Notes: generated by a model from the sequence alone, not told the origin. DNA of 64,000 nt from Plantactinospora soyae (GCF_014874095.1 NZ_JADBEB010000001.1:3100001-3164000), one strand, 5' to 3'. Counted from the stretch's first letter, positions 51,701 to 60,828 are shown. Program-made: numbers and translations.

Positions 51701-52570
51701 GGTCAGTTCGTTGCGCCGGGCCCGCCGGACCACGTCCTCGTACGCCTGCCAGAACTGCCGGAAGTCCATCTGCTCGCAGGCCTTGATCGACGGCACCACC
51801 AGGGTGCGCGAGCCGTCCGGCTTGGCCAGGTCGATCGCGATGCCCAGGTTGACGTGCTCGGGCCGGACCATCGCCGGCTTGCCGTCGACCTCGGCGAACG
51901 AGTTGTTCATCTCCGGGTGCTCGGCGAGCGCCCTGATCAGGGCGTACCCGATCAGGTGGGTGAAGCTGACCTTGCCGCCGCGCCCCCGGGCGAGGTGGTT
52001 GTTGATCACGATCCGGTTGTCCACCAGCAGCTTGGCCGGTACGGCGCGCACGCTCGTCGCGGTCGGCACGGACAGCGAGGCGTCCATGTTCTGCACGATC
52101 CGGGCGGCCACACCGCGCAACGGGGTGCTCTGTCCGCCGCCGGCGGCCTGGCCCGCTCCACCCTTGGCGGCCGGAGCCGGCTTGCTCGGCGCCGGGGTGG
52201 CCTTCGGGGCCGGCTTCGCCGGGGTCGCCGGCTTGGCCTCCGGCGTCGGGGTCGTACGCTTCGGCGCCGCCGGGGCGCTGGTCGGTGCGGTGCCGGCGTC
52301 TGCGGTGGGCTTTGGCTTCGGCGCGGTTGTCGCCGGCTTCTCGGTGGCGGCTGCGGAGCCGCCACCGGTGGCGGCGGTCACCCCGGCGTCGCCGGCCCCA
52401 GTGCCGTCCGACTGTCCCGCCGCTGGTCGATAGTCGGCGAAGAAGTCGTGCCAGGCTGAGTCGACGCTGGCCGGGTCGGCGAGGTAACGCTGGTACATCT
52501 CCTCGACGATCCACTCGTTGGGACCGAAACCCGCCAGTGGATTTTCCTGCGAAGTCTGCTGGGTCGACAC
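48791..52570 (-). CDS. kgd: Multifunctional 2-oxoglutarate dehydrogenase/decarboxylase (E2-E1 fusion)
   Basis: This 1259-aa protein is the actinobacterial Kgd/OdhA fusion. Residues 1-40 form the E1o N-terminal helix ([20 protein letters not shown]). Residues ~50-130 are an Ala/Pro/Lys linker and ~130-360 an E2-like succinyltransferase domain ([20 protein letters not shown]). The thiamine-diphosphate E1 domain runs from ~370 to the end ([47 protein letters not shown]). It works with lipoamide dehydrogenase and can also decarboxylate 2-oxoglutarate. GarA is the known regulator in relatives. ATG 52570. Confidence 0.96.
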   Translation of the reverse strand: MSTQQTSQENPLAGFGPNEWIVEEMYQRYLADPASVDSAWHDFFADYRPAAGQSDGTGAGDAGVTAATGGGSAAATEKPATTAPKPKPTADAGTAPTSAPAAPKRTTPTPEAKPATPAKPAPKATPAPSKPAPAAKGGAGQAAGGGQSTPLRGVAARIVQNMDASLSVPTATSVRAVPAKLLVDNRIVINNHLARGRGGKVSFTHLIGYALIRALAEHPEMNNSFAEVDGKPAMVRPEHVNLGIAIDLAKPDGSRTLVVPSIKACEQMDFRQFWQAYEDVVRRARRNELTMEDYGGTTISLTNPGGIGTVHSQPRLMVGQGTIIGVGAMEYPAPYAGMSEETLAELAVSKILTLTSTYDHRIIQGAQSGEFLKIVHELVLGEHGFFDEIFTSLRIPYEPVRWMRDVAVSSEGQIDKTARVIEIIHAYRVRGHLMADTDPLEFEIRKHPDLDVLQHGLTLWDLDRSFPVGGFASKQKMKLREVLGVLRDSYCRRVGVEYMHIQDPEERRWIQERIERKYTKPAPDEQKHVLNRLNAAEAFETFLQTKYVGQKRFSLEGGESLIPLLGEVLESAAENDLDEVVIGMAHRGRLNVLANIVGKPYEKIFSEFEGHLDPRSTQGSGDVKYHLGQAGKFTTPDGEHSIKVSVTANPSHLEAVDPVMEGIVRAKQDRIDLKLEGYTVLPVAVHGDAAFAGQGVVAETLNLSQLRGYRTGGTVHVVVNNQVGFTTAPEYSRSSLYSTDVARMIQAPIFHVNGDDPEAVVRVARLAFEYRQAFNKDVVIDMVCYRRRGHNEGDDPAMSNPLMYKIIDSKRSVRKLYTEELIGRGDITLEDAEELLRDFQAQLERVFKATRDAASSARPAARPRRQAEPEPEVETATTVPTVHAIGTAHTTLPEGFTPHKRIQQLLDRRAKMSEAGNIDWGYGEIIAFGALLNDGVTVRLAGQDSRRGTFVQRHAVIVDSRTGAEHVPLTALAGDRARFFVHDSLLSEYAAMGFEYGYSVENTEALVLWEAQFGDFADGAQTVVDEFISSGEVKWAQQSAVTLLLPHGHEGQGPDHTSGRPERFLQMCAEDNMRVAIPTTPANYFHLLRRQGLSSKRKPLVVFTPKSLLRHKLCVSSVEDFTTGTFQPVITDSSGVDPAAVKRVLLCSGKVYYDLVQARADRGITDTAIVRMEQLYPLPVEEVRAALAQYPNAEDFAWIQEEPANQGAWSFVALNLLEHLEGVRLRRISRPAAAAPAVGSAKTHDVEQAALIEAALPRP

Positions 52571-52833
52571 GGCCGGTAATCGCCTCTTTCACGCGGTTTG
52601 TGTGTCACGCGGCCTCCTGGCCACCCGTCCGGGGGGCTGCGTCGAAAGACGGGTCCAAGGCTACGCCGTGCGGTAACCGCCAGCATTCTCGCATCGGGGC
52701 CGTGTCGCGTTTCACAGGTTTTGCGAGTTCCCGGCCGTACCGCCGAGGAAGTTCGGCCGTTCGGCAACGGCTCGGGGGCGCGGGGCCGTCGGCCCCACGC
52801 CCCCGAAGGAGATCCGTCCCCCGCCGACGCGGG

Positions 52834-53661
52834 TCAGGAGATGTCGCGCTTGCGGATCATCAGCGTGCCGATCCCGGCGGTCAGCACGGCGTACCCGATC
52901 AGCACGACCGCGCCCAGCCACTGCGGCGGCTGGCTCGGCAGCTCGACGGCGGAGACCATCAGCTGCGAGGCGAGCGACGGCACCAGCACCTGGAGGTCGT
53001 TGATCCAGTCGCCGAACCGGGTGGCCAGGGTGGAGAAGAAGATCGCCGCGCCGATGAAACCGGCGAAGTACAGCAGGATCGCCGTGACCGTGGCGCCGAT
53101 CTGGCTGCGGATCAGCACTCCGAACCCGACTCCGAAGATGGCCCAGAGCAGGTAGGCGAGCCCGTTCAACCAGATCGCCTGCCAGACCTCGCCCTTGTCG
53201 AGCTGGTTGGCGACGTCGAAGGCGTTCAGGATCAGCGGGCCGGTCAACAGGTTGAGCCCGGTGGTGACGACCCAGAAGAGCGCGCCGAGCAGGGCCGCGG
53301 CGACCAGCTTGGCGACGACCACGGCGGTGCGGTGCGGCGTGGTGAGGAAGGTCGTCGTGACGGTCTGGTGGTGGAACTCGTTGGTCACCACCAGTACGCC
53401 GAGGACCAGGACGATCACCAGGCCCAGGAACTGGCCGTTGGTGTAGAGGTTGGCCGCCAGGCTCACCGGTTCACCGGCGGCCCGGAGCTGCTCGGCCTGG
53501 TCCTCGGGCATCCCGGTGGTGGCGTCCGGCCCCGCCAGGAACTGGGTCTGGATGTAGTTGAAGAACAGCGTGACGGCCCACAGCCCGAGGGCGATCAGCC
53601 CGAACGTCCACCAGGTGTTGGTCGATCGGATCTTCAGGAGTTCGGCCCGGACCAGCCTCAT
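52834..53661 (-). CDS. ABC-2-type transporter permease
   Basis: This 275-aa membrane protein starts MRLVRAELLKIRSTNTWWTF, the common start of ABC-2 permeases. It has six spans with a large extracellular loop after span 1 (~45-75) and the conserved VTNEFHHQTVTTTFLTTPHR loop. It overlaps the ATPase gene by ATGA, so the two are coupled. It belongs to single-permease exporters of unknown cargo, often antibiotic- or lantibiotic-resistance-like. Confidence 0.87.
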   Translation of the reverse strand: MRLVRAELLKIRSTNTWWTFGLIALGLWAVTLFFNYIQTQFLAGPDATTGMPEDQAEQLRAAGEPVSLAANLYTNGQFLGLVIVLVLGVLVVTNEFHHQTVTTTFLTTPHRTAVVVAKLVAAALLGALFWVVTTGLNLLTGPLILNAFDVANQLDKGEVWQAIWLNGLAYLLWAIFGVGFGVLIRSQIGATVTAILLYFAGFIGAAIFFSTLATRFGDWINDLQVLVPSLASQLMVSAVELPSQPPQWLGAVVLIGYAVLTAGIGTLMIRKRDIS

Positions 53662-54596
53662 CGGATAGCCGCCTTTCCGGCCGTGAGTTCGAGGAAGACG
53701 CCTTCGAGGTCGGGGCGCTCCGTGGTCAACTCGTGCAACTCGATCTTGGCGGCCAGCGCGGCGCGACCGACCGTCGGGGCGTCCACCCCGCCGACCAGCA
53801 GCACTCCGCCCTCGCCCGGTTCCACCTGCGCGTCGTGTTCGGCGAGCGCGGCGACCAACTCGTCGGACTGCGGAGTGCGTACCCGGACCCGGGCGGTGTG
53901 CGCCATCGAGCCGACCACCGACTCCATCGGACCCTGCCGGATCAGCTTCCCGGCCGCGATGATCACCACGTCGTCGGCCAGCAGCTGCATCTCGGAGAGC
54001 AGGTGGCTGGAGACCAGGACCGTACGGCCCTCGGCGGCGAGGGCCTTGAGGAAGCCACGCATCCACCGGATGCCCTCGGGGTCGAGGCCGTTGGCCGGCT
54101 CGTCCAGCATCAGCACCTGGGGATCACCCAGCATGGCGGCGGCGATGCCGAGCCGCTGCTTCATGCCGAGCGAGTAGCCCTTGAACTTCCGCTTGGCGGC
54201 CGGAGTGAGGCCCACCAGCGCGAGTGCCTCGTCGGCCCGCCGCATCGGCAGCCCGGCCGCGGCGCAGACCACCCGGAGATGGTTGACACCGGTCCGGCCC
54301 TTGTGGGCGCTCGACGCCTCCAGTACGGCGCCGACGTGCCGGATCGGATCCGGCAGGTTCGCGTAGCGTGCGCCGCTGATCGTCGCGGTGCCCGCCGTTG
54401 GCGTGACAAGGTTGAGCAGCATCCGCAGCGTGGTCGTCTTGCCGGCACCGTTCGGCCCCAGGAAGCCGGTGACCCGGCCGGGCTCGACGGTGAACGACAG
54501 ATTGTCGACCGCTCGGACATTGCCGTAATGCTTCGTAAGGCCGGACACCACTATCTGGCCGTTGCCGGCCGTTGGGCTCAGCCGCCCGTCGGACAT
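53658..54596 (-). CDS. ABC transporter ATP-binding protein
   Basis: This 312-aa ATPase has Walker A GPNGAGKTTTL, ABC signature YSLGMKQRLGIA, Walker B VLMLDEPANGLDP and the H-loop SSHLLSEMQ. A C-terminal ~80-residue domain may contact the permease. GAGGGGAG precedes the ATG. It forms a two-gene operon with the ABC-2 permease. Confidence 0.94.
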   Translation of the reverse strand: MSDGRLSPTAGNGQIVVSGLTKHYGNVRAVDNLSFTVEPGRVTGFLGPNGAGKTTTLRMLLNLVTPTAGTATISGARYANLPDPIRHVGAVLEASSAHKGRTGVNHLRVVCAAAGLPMRRADEALALVGLTPAAKRKFKGYSLGMKQRLGIAAAMLGDPQVLMLDEPANGLDPEGIRWMRGFLKALAAEGRTVLVSSHLLSEMQLLADDVVIIAAGKLIRQGPMESVVGSMAHTARVRVRTPQSDELVAALAEHDAQVEPGEGGVLLVGGVDAPTVGRAALAAKIELHELTTERPDLEGVFLELTAGKAAIR

Positions 54597-54916
54597 TTCA
54601 CTCCCCTCGGTGAAGCGCCGCCGCGCCGGCCGCGCCGTTGTCCAGCGTTGATGGTGGCAGCCGCGGGGTCAATCGGGATGATGACGTAACCGGATCTCAT
54701 CCCCGGGCAGGAGCCCGTCCTCCTTGAGCAGGAGCCGCTCGGGTCGCGCACGAGGCGACGAAAGGTACCACCATCGACCGGTGGCCCGGGGGCTCCACGA
54801 TCCGCGACCGCCCCCGTGACCTCGCGATCCTGCGTACACCCCGTTCACCGGATCGACACGCCGTCAACCGCCGGTCGACACGTTTACGGCAGTCCCGGCC
54901 CTTAGACATTGAGACC
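54597..54916. other. 320-bp divergent gap, no gene seen
   Basis: It separates the ABC operon from olsB. I see the ribosome site of the ABC ATPase at its left edge and no convincing promoter pair, repeat, hairpin or small ORF. Confidence 0.5.
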
Positions 54917-55717
54917 ATGGCCGTTCTGCTCACCACCCCGGCAGAAACCGGGACCAGCGGATACACCCTGCTGATCGCCGACACCGCGGCGCAGGTCGCC
55001 GCCGCACAACGACTCCGGCACGCCGTCTTCGTCGAGGAGTTCGGTGCGAACCTCTCCTCGCCGGTGCCCGGACTGGACATCGACGAGTTCGACGCGCACT
55101 GCGAACACCTCATCGTCCGGGAGGACCGGACCGGCGCGGTGGTCGGCACGTACCGGATGCTGCCGCCGGACCGGGTCGCCCGGGCCGGCGGACGCTACGC
55201 CGAGTCCGAGTTCGACCTGACCCCGCTCGCGCCGCTGCGGGACGGACTGGTCGAGACCGGCCGGTCCTGCGTCGACCCGGCGCATCGGTCCGGTGCCGTG
55301 ATCAACCTGATGTGGGCCGGTATCGCCCGCTATCTACACCTGCGCGGACTGCGCTGGCTCGCCGGGTGTGCCTCGGTGCCGCTCGCCGACGGCGGGGCGA
55401 CGGCGCTCGGGGTCTGGACGGAGGTACAGCGCCGCCACCTGTCGCCACCACCGATGCGGGTGCGCCCGCACCGGCCGTGGCTGGCCGAACCGAGCGGGGC
55501 GGCGGCGCTCGCGGACGCGCCGTCCGGCGAGGCGGTCGCGCCCCGGGGCCGGGTGCCGATGCCGCCACTGCTCCGTGGCTACCTGCGGCTCGGCGCCTGG
55601 GTCTGCGGCGAACCCGGGTACGACCCGGCGTTCGACGCCGCCGACTTCTACGTCCTGTTCTCCCTGGACCGGATGCCCGCCCGGTACCGCCGACACTTCC
55701 TGGGCCCGGACCAGTGA
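54917..55717 (+). CDS. olsB: OlsB-like ornithine N-acyltransferase
   Basis: This 266-aa GNAT-fold protein of the OlsB/autoinducer-synthase-like group has RLRHAVFVEEFGANL, the VGTYRMLPPDRVARAGG motif and VETGRSCVDPAHRSGAVINL. OlsB forms 3-hydroxyacyl-ornithine from ornithine and acyl-ACP, the first step of ornithine lipid synthesis. Its stop overlaps the start of the acyltransferase gene by GTGA, the classic olsB-olsA pairing. The call rests on motif memory plus context; lysine or glycine analogues are possible substrates. Confidence 0.82.
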   Translation: MAVLLTTPAETGTSGYTLLIADTAAQVAAAQRLRHAVFVEEFGANLSSPVPGLDIDEFDAHCEHLIVREDRTGAVVGTYRMLPPDRVARAGGRYAESEFDLTPLAPLRDGLVETGRSCVDPAHRSGAVINLMWAGIARYLHLRGLRWLAGCASVPLADGGATALGVWTEVQRRHLSPPPMRVRPHRPWLAEPSGAAALADAPSGEAVAPRGRVPMPPLLRGYLRLGAWVCGEPGYDPAFDAADFYVLFSLDRMPARYRRHFLGPDQ

Positions 55718-56754
55718 ATCCGCACCCGACCTGGTCGCTCTGGCGACCGCACTCGAACTGCGGCCCCGAGTGCCTGCCCGACCCGGGAACGACGCCCCGG
55801 GCCTCCGGGCCGGTACGACTCGGTCGCCTGGCGGCACTGGTCGGTGTGTTGCTGTTCGGGGCGGCGCTGGTGCCCGTACTGCCGCTGCTGGCCCGGTCCG
55901 GTCGGCAGGCCGCCGGTCGGACCTGGGCCCGCGCGGTGCTGCGGTCGGTCGGGATCGGGCTCGACGTCCAGGGCCGGCCGCCACGGCGCCGGGCGCTGCT
56001 GGTGGCCAACCACGTCTCCTGGCTGGACGTCGTCACGATTCTCGCGGTGACGCCGGCCAGGATGCTGGCCAAGCACGAGGTACGGCGCTGGCCGCTGATC
56101 GGCCCGTTGGCCGCGCTCGGCGGGGTGATCTTCGTGGACCGGACCCGGCCGCGCACCCTGCCGGCCACCGTCGCCCAGGTCGGGGCCGCGCTGCGGGCCG
56201 ACGACGTGGTCGCGGTGTTCCCGGAGGGTACGACCTGGTGCGGCCTGCCGCGTCCGGGCGCCCGCTGCGGCGCCGCCGGCCGGTTCCGCCCGGCGATGTT
56301 CCAGGCCGCGATCGACGCCGACGCGCCGGTGGTACCGGTGCACCTCGGCTACCGCGTCGCGCCGTCCGGGCCGGGGCGCCCGACCACCGCGGACGCGACC
56401 GGCGGTACGTCGGTCGGCGCCGCCCGGGCCGGCGGCACCACGGCGCCCGCCTTCCTGGCGCAGGAGAGCCTGCTCTCCTCGGTCCGCCGGGTGCTGGCGC
56501 TGCGTGGGCTGGTGGTGACCCTCACCGCCGTCGACGAGCCGAGGCTCGACGAGCCGTGGATCGACGGGTCGGCGGAGACCGGCGTCCCGACCGGCCGGCG
56601 CGGCGGCATGGTGGAGCGGCGTCGGCTGGCCGTCGCGGCCGAGGCGGCCGTGCGGGCGGTCGGATCCCCGGGCGTACCGCCGCTGGAGCCGGGCCCCGAG
56701 GTGCGGCCGGAAACGCGTGCGGTGCAGCCGGAAGCGCTGGAACTCGCCGCCTGA
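55714..56754 (+). CDS. olsA: OlsA-like 1-acyl-glycerol-3-phosphate acyltransferase
   Basis: This 346-aa PlsC-family protein has a membrane span near the N-terminus (LAALVGVLLFGAALVPVLPL), the NHVSWLD HX4D catalytic motif, the second block FVDRTRPRTLP and the EGTTWCGLPRPGARCG motif. It should acylate lyso-ornithine lipid. It is translationally coupled to olsB (4-nt overlap). The last ~90 residues (AAEAAVRAVGSPG onward) are Pro/Glu-rich and probably disordered. Confidence 0.85.
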   Translation: MNPHPTWSLWRPHSNCGPECLPDPGTTPRASGPVRLGRLAALVGVLLFGAALVPVLPLLARSGRQAAGRTWARAVLRSVGIGLDVQGRPPRRRALLVANHVSWLDVVTILAVTPARMLAKHEVRRWPLIGPLAALGGVIFVDRTRPRTLPATVAQVGAALRADDVVAVFPEGTTWCGLPRPGARCGAAGRFRPAMFQAAIDADAPVVPVHLGYRVAPSGPGRPTTADATGGTSVGAARAGGTTAPAFLAQESLLSSVRRVLALRGLVVTLTAVDEPRLDEPWIDGSAETGVPTGRRGGMVERRRLAVAAEAAVRAVGSPGVPPLEPGPEVRPETRAVQPEALELAA

Positions 56755-56926
56755 GTTCCGGCTTCGACGCCTCGGGCCCTGGCCGGACGGGTGGCTGCAC
56801 GGCGCCAGCGGGTTGTTCCGGAAACGCGATGTATCGCGTTATCGTGGCGGACGCACGCCCACCTCCACCGTCCGGTCCCGCACCCCTGCGGACGGAACGG
56901 CCCGCCGCAGCAGCAGGGGAGACGCC

Positions 56927-57730
56927 ATGGCCAGTTGGACGGTCGACGGTCCCCGCCGGTTGACCATCGACGAACCGGTTGACCAGCTCGTCGTCCGGCT
57001 GACCTCGGGACGGGTCAACATCGTCGGCACCGAGGGACCGGCCCGGATCGAGATCACCCAGACCGGCCGGCAGCCGGTCATCATCGAGCAGCAGGACGGC
57101 CGGTTGTCCGTACGGCACCGGAAGATCGGGACCTGGCTCCTGGTGTTCCGCTGGTTGACCCGCGAGGCCGGACCCGAGGTCTCGATCGCGGTTCCGGCGA
57201 CGGCCCGGGTCGACCTGTGGATGGCCGAGGGTTCGGTGGTCGCGTCCGGACTGACCGAGGCGACCAAGGTCGACGTCACCTCCGGCCAGGTCACCCTGAT
57301 GGGGCTGAGCGGCCGGACCACGGCGAGGCTGGTCTCCGGGCCGGTGGAGGCGCTCGGCGTCTCCGGCGACCTCACCATGGAGACGGTCTCCGGCGAGCTG
57401 ATCCTCGCCGACGGTTCCGCCGAGCGGGTCCGGGCCAGTACGGTCTCCGGGGCGATCACCTGTGACCTAGACAGCCCCGGTAACAGCGAGATCCAACTCG
57501 GCGCCACCTCCGGCAGCGTGACCGTCCGGGTGCCCGAGGACAGCGATCTCAATGTGCACCTGCACACCACGTCGGGGCAGATCAGCAGCGACTTCCCCCA
57601 GCTTCGGGTGGGCGCCGGCCTGACCCCGGTGAAGGACAGCCGGGGAGTTCTCGGTGCCGGTGTCGGTAGTCTCCGGGCCAGCACGGTCTCTGGCAGCATC
57701 GTGTTGCTGGCACGGCGAACGGCGGAGTGA
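56927..57730 (+). CDS. DUF4097 beta-repeat protein
   Basis: This 267-aa protein is a chain of short beta strands with repeating V-S-G-x-(V/I/L) turns (VTSGQVTLMGLSG, VSGPVEALGVSG, VSGELILADGS, ATSGSVTVRVP), the DUF4097 'adhesin-like' pattern of a beta-solenoid. There is no signal peptide, so it is probably cytoplasmic. It is followed after 7 nt by a PadR regulator. DUF4097 proteins often accompany PadR or anti-sigma-like envelope genes; the role is unclear. ATG 56927 follows GGGGAGA. Confidence 0.83.
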   Translation: MASWTVDGPRRLTIDEPVDQLVVRLTSGRVNIVGTEGPARIEITQTGRQPVIIEQQDGRLSVRHRKIGTWLLVFRWLTREAGPEVSIAVPATARVDLWMAEGSVVASGLTEATKVDVTSGQVTLMGLSGRTTARLVSGPVEALGVSGDLTMETVSGELILADGSAERVRASTVSGAITCDLDSPGNSEIQLGATSGSVTVRVPEDSDLNVHLHTTSGQISSDFPQLRVGAGLTPVKDSRGVLGAGVGSLRASTVSGSIVLLARRTAE

Positions 57731-57737
57731 GGGCGGC

Positions 57738-58421
57738 ATGACGACGGTGTTCGGCCACGGCCGGCTCCGGCTGTACCTGCTCAAGCTCCTCGACGACGGA
57801 CCGAGGCACGGCTACGAGCTGATCCGGCTGCTGGAGGAGAAGTTCCTCGGCCTCTACGCGCCGAGCGCCGGCACGATCTATCCCCGACTCCAGCGCCTGG
57901 AGACCGAAGGGCTGGTCACCCACCACGCCGTCGGGGGCCGCAAGGTCTACCAGATCACCGAGGCGGGCCGGGCCGAACTGCGGCAGCGCGCCGACGAGGT
58001 GGCGACCCTGGAGTCGGAGATCCGCGCCTCGGTGAGCGACCTGACCAGGCTCGCCGGCGAGATCCGGACCGAGGTACGCGGTTCGATCCGCGATCTGAAG
58101 CAGGAGCTCCGGGCGGCGGCCCAGGAGACCCGGCGAGGTGACCAGGATCACCGTCCTTCCGGGTGGTACCCCCGATCGGCGGGCGGCGGCGGTCCGGGCG
58201 GCGAGTGGCCGGCGGCCGGACCCCCCGGCGGCGAACACCCCCGGACCGGGGAATCCGGACAGGACGCCGATCCGGTTGCCGAGTTCGACCGACACCTGAT
58301 CGTCTTCGTCAGCGAGGTACGGGCGCTGGCCGCGAGCCGGCGGTTCAGCGAGGCCCAGTTCCGGACGGCGGGCCGGCTGCTCAACGGGGCGTTGGACGGG
58401 TTGCGGCGACTGCTGCGCTGA
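57738..58421 (+). CDS. PadR-family regulator with long C-terminal extension
   Basis: This 227-aa protein has a winged helix at 1-80 (LLKLLDDGPRHGYELIRLLE, GTIYPRLQRLETEGLV, the wing GGRKVYQITEAG). A charged coiled coil follows (~83-125, LESEIRASVSDLTRLAGEIR), then a Gly/Pro-rich linker (~135-170) and a final helix. PadR proteins usually have only one short C-terminal helix, so the extension is unusual. It is co-transcribed with DUF4097 and lies directly upstream of the two-component genes. Confidence 0.85.
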   Translation: MTTVFGHGRLRLYLLKLLDDGPRHGYELIRLLEEKFLGLYAPSAGTIYPRLQRLETEGLVTHHAVGGRKVYQITEAGRAELRQRADEVATLESEIRASVSDLTRLAGEIRTEVRGSIRDLKQELRAAAQETRRGDQDHRPSGWYPRSAGGGGPGGEWPAAGPPGGEHPRTGESGQDADPVAEFDRHLIVFVSEVRALAASRRFSEAQFRTAGRLLNGALDGLRRLLR

Positions 58422-58457
58422 CCGGCCGAGCCGTGGAGCCGACCCGGCCCGCTGCTC

Positions 58458-58483
58458 TCAGGGAGTTTTCAGGGGATGCTCAG
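58458..58483 (+). promoter_or_regulatory. Three TCAG half-sites at exact 11-bp spacing upstream of mprA
   Basis: TCAG occurs at 58458, 58469 and 58480, each within a TCTCAGGG-like octamer. Direct repeats with one-turn spacing are typical of OmpR-family regulators. The same pattern recurs before the protease gene at 60829, and it lies 34 bp before the regulator's own start. Confidence 0.6.
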
Positions 58484-58516
58484 CCGAGGCGCAGCGGTGG
58501 CGCGGATGATGGCCAG

Positions 58517-59221
58517 ATGGCAGCGACAACCCAGACCGAGGCGCGACTACTCGTGGTCGAGGACGACCCGAACATTCTCGAGCTGCTCTCCGCCAGTCTG
58601 CGGTTCGCCGGGTTCGACGTGGCCACCGCGACCAGCGGCAGTGCGGCCGTCAGCGCGGCGAAGGAGCGGCGACCGGATCTGGTCGTGCTCGACGTCATGC
58701 TGCCCGACCTCGACGGTTTCGAGGTGATCCGACTGCTCCGCGAGGGCGGCACCCGTACGCCGGTGGTCTTCCTCACCGCCCGGGACGCCACCGACGACAA
58801 GATCCGGGGGCTGACCCTGGGCGGCGACGACTACGTCACCAAGCCGTTCAGCCTGGAGGAACTGACCGCCCGGATCAGGGCGGTGCTGCGTCGTACGGCC
58901 ACCGGTGAGCACGCGCCGTCCCGGCTGACCTTCGCCGACCTCGAACTGGACGAGGAGACCCACGAGGTGCACCGGGCCGGAAAGCGGGTCCAGCTCTCGC
59001 CGACCGAGTTCAAGCTGCTGCGCTACCTCATGCTCAACGCCAACCGGGTGCTGTCGAAGGCGCAGATCCTGGACCACGTCTGGAACTACGACTTCCGGGG
59101 CGACGACAACATCGTCGAGTCCTACATCTCCTACCTGCGGCGCAAGGTCGACACCACCCAGCCTCGACTGATTCACACGCTGCGGGGGGTCGGATACGTG
59201 CTCCGCAAGCCAGCGGCGTGA
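58517..59221 (+). CDS. mprA: OmpR-family response regulator (MprA-like)
   Basis: This 234-aa protein has a receiver domain (VVEDDPNILELLSASL, phospho-acceptor D59 in DLVVLDVMLPD, K in YVTKPFSLEEL). The winged helix (~140-230) has LSPTEFKLLRYLMLN, RVLSKAQILDHVWNYDF and HTLRGVGYVLRKP. It is followed, with a 4-nt overlap, by a histidine kinase and then a PDZ serine protease, the same order as mprA-mprB-pepD of mycobacteria. It is probably autoregulated through the TCAG repeats. The mprA name rests on this order. Confidence 0.87.
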   Translation: MAATTQTEARLLVVEDDPNILELLSASLRFAGFDVATATSGSAAVSAAKERRPDLVVLDVMLPDLDGFEVIRLLREGGTRTPVVFLTARDATDDKIRGLTLGGDDYVTKPFSLEELTARIRAVLRRTATGEHAPSRLTFADLELDEETHEVHRAGKRVQLSPTEFKLLRYLMLNANRVLSKAQILDHVWNYDFRGDDNIVESYISYLRRKVDTTQPRLIHTLRGVGYVLRKPAA

Positions 59222-60825
59222 GCACCCTGCTGCCGCGGCTGGGGCGGTTGCGCGCCATCCCGTTGCGGGTCAAGCTGGTCGCCGCCGTCCTCATCCTGGT
59301 CGCCGCGGCGCTGGTGGTGATCAGCGTGATGACCGCGTTCTTCCTGCGCAGCTACCTGATCGGCAAGATCGACGACGAGCTGCGGGAATTCATGAGCCAG
59401 CCGGACCGGGTCTGGCAGCAGTTCGAGCCGGAGCGCACGAACGGCAGCAGCCTGCCGACCGACTACCTGCTGGTCGCGGCGAGCGAACAGTCGTGGAAGG
59501 CCCTGCCGATCTACGACGACCGGCAACTGACCTCGGCCAACCTGCCCGGCACCCTGCGGGACGCCTCCTGGTACCGGCGGCACGCCGACGGCGAGATCTT
59601 CACCGTCACCTCGGCCGACCGCCAGTTGCGCTGGCGGATGATGATCGTGCGACTCAACGACGCCGAGTACATCGCCGTCGGGCAGAACCTCACCGAGGTC
59701 GACCTGGCGGTCAAGGAACTGATCTGGATCGACGTACTGGTCGGCGGGTCGGTGTTGATCACCCTCGCGGCGGCCGGCGCCGCGATCGTGCGTACCAGCC
59801 TGAGACCGCTGGTGGAGATCGAACGGACCGCGGCGGCCATCGCCGGTGGTGACCTCTCCCGGCGGGTGCCCGATCCGGAAATTGGTGCCGCCGAGGCGAA
59901 AACCGAACTCGGCCGGCTGTCCCGGGCGTTGAACGCCATGCTGAGCCAGATCGAGGTGGCCTTCACCGCCAGGGCCGCCTCGGAGTCGGCCGCCCGGTCG
60001 GCCGAGGCCGCCGCCCGGGGCGCGGAGGGGGCGGCCCGGAACGCCGCGCTCGCCGCGCAGACCTCGGAGTCGCGGGCCCGCCGGTCCGAGGAACGGATGC
60101 GGCAGTTCATCGCCGACGCCTCACACGAACTGCGTACGCCGCTGACCACGATCCGGGGCTTCGCCGAGCTGTACCGGCAGGGCGCGGCCGGCGGGGCCGA
60201 GGACATCGCCCGGCTGATCCGACGGATCGAGGACGAGGCGGCCCGGATGGGGTTGCTCGTCGAGGATCTGCTGCTGCTGGCCCGGCTCGACCGGGAACGC
60301 CCGCTCACGCTGGCCCCCGTCGAGCTTCCGGTCCTGGCCGCCGACAGTGTGCAGGCCGCCCGGGCGGTCGCACCGGAGCGCTCGATCAGTCTGGAGATCG
60401 AACCGGGCGCCGGCCCGCTGGTGGTGCTCGGTGACGACGCACGACTCCGGCAGGTGCTGGGCAACCTGATGACAAACGCGCTCACCCACACACCCGCCGA
60501 CGCGTCGGTCACCCTGCGGCTGCGGACCGATCAGGGCGACGCCGTGGTGGAGGTCGCCGACACCGGGCCGGGGCTCTCGCCGGAGCAGGCCGAGCGGGTC
60601 TTCGAACGGTTCTACCGGGCGGACGCCGCCCGGACCCGCCAGGCGGGCGGCCAGATCAGCACGGGCCTCGGGCTGGCGATCGTCGCTGCCCTGGTCGCGG
60701 GGCATCAGGGCAGCGTCGAGGCGATGGAGACCCCCGGCGGCGGTGCGACCTTCCGGGTCTGCCTCCCGCTCGCGCCGGAAGTCTCCGAAGGACCGGAACC
60801 GACCGAAGAAATCGACGTAGAGTAA
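59218..60825 (+). CDS. mprB: Membrane sensor histidine kinase (MprB-like)
   Basis: This 535-aa kinase has a first span ~19-42, an extracellular sensor of ~125 residues and a second span ~173-195. HAMP follows, then HisKA with H303 (DASHELRTPLTTIRGF) and an HATPase (DTGPGLSPEQAERVFERFYR, GLGLAIVAALV). Between HAMP and HisKA is an insert of about five 7-residue Ala/Arg/Glu repeats (~255-293), a coiled-coil-like spacer. GTG 59218 overlaps the regulator stop by 4 nt. Confidence 0.87.
   Translation: MSTLLPRLGRLRAIPLRVKLVAAVLILVAAALVVISVMTAFFLRSYLIGKIDDELREFMSQPDRVWQQFEPERTNGSSLPTDYLLVAASEQSWKALPIYDDRQLTSANLPGTLRDASWYRRHADGEIFTVTSADRQLRWRMMIVRLNDAEYIAVGQNLTEVDLAVKELIWIDVLVGGSVLITLAAAGAAIVRTSLRPLVEIERTAAAIAGGDLSRRVPDPEIGAAEAKTELGRLSRALNAMLSQIEVAFTARAASESAARSAEAAARGAEGAARNAALAAQTSESRARRSEERMRQFIADASHELRTPLTTIRGFAELYRQGAAGGAEDIARLIRRIEDEAARMGLLVEDLLLLARLDRERPLTLAPVELPVLAADSVQAARAVAPERSISLEIEPGAGPLVVLGDDARLRQVLGNLMTNALTHTPADASVTLRLRTDQGDAVVEVADTGPGLSPEQAERVFERFYRADAARTRQAGGQISTGLGLAIVAALVAGHQGSVEAMETPGGGATFRVCLPLAPEVSEGPEPTEEIDVE
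60795..60818 (+). promoter_or_regulatory. Candidate ECF (SigE-type) promoter of the protease gene
   Basis: GGAAC (60795-60799), a 16-nt spacer and CGT (60816-60818) fit the GGAAC/CGTT pattern of ECF sigma factors. It lies within the last codons of the kinase gene, and the predicted start point falls next to the TCAG repeats at 60829. SigE controls pepD in mycobacteria. Confidence 0.35.
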
Positions 60826-60828
60826 TTC

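Noticed and set aside
48563-52459. A 1298-codon open plus-strand reading
   Set aside because: Antisense to kgd, which has complete E2 and E1 motifs; the plus-strand frame is rich in Gly/Arg/Val/His runs without any domain.
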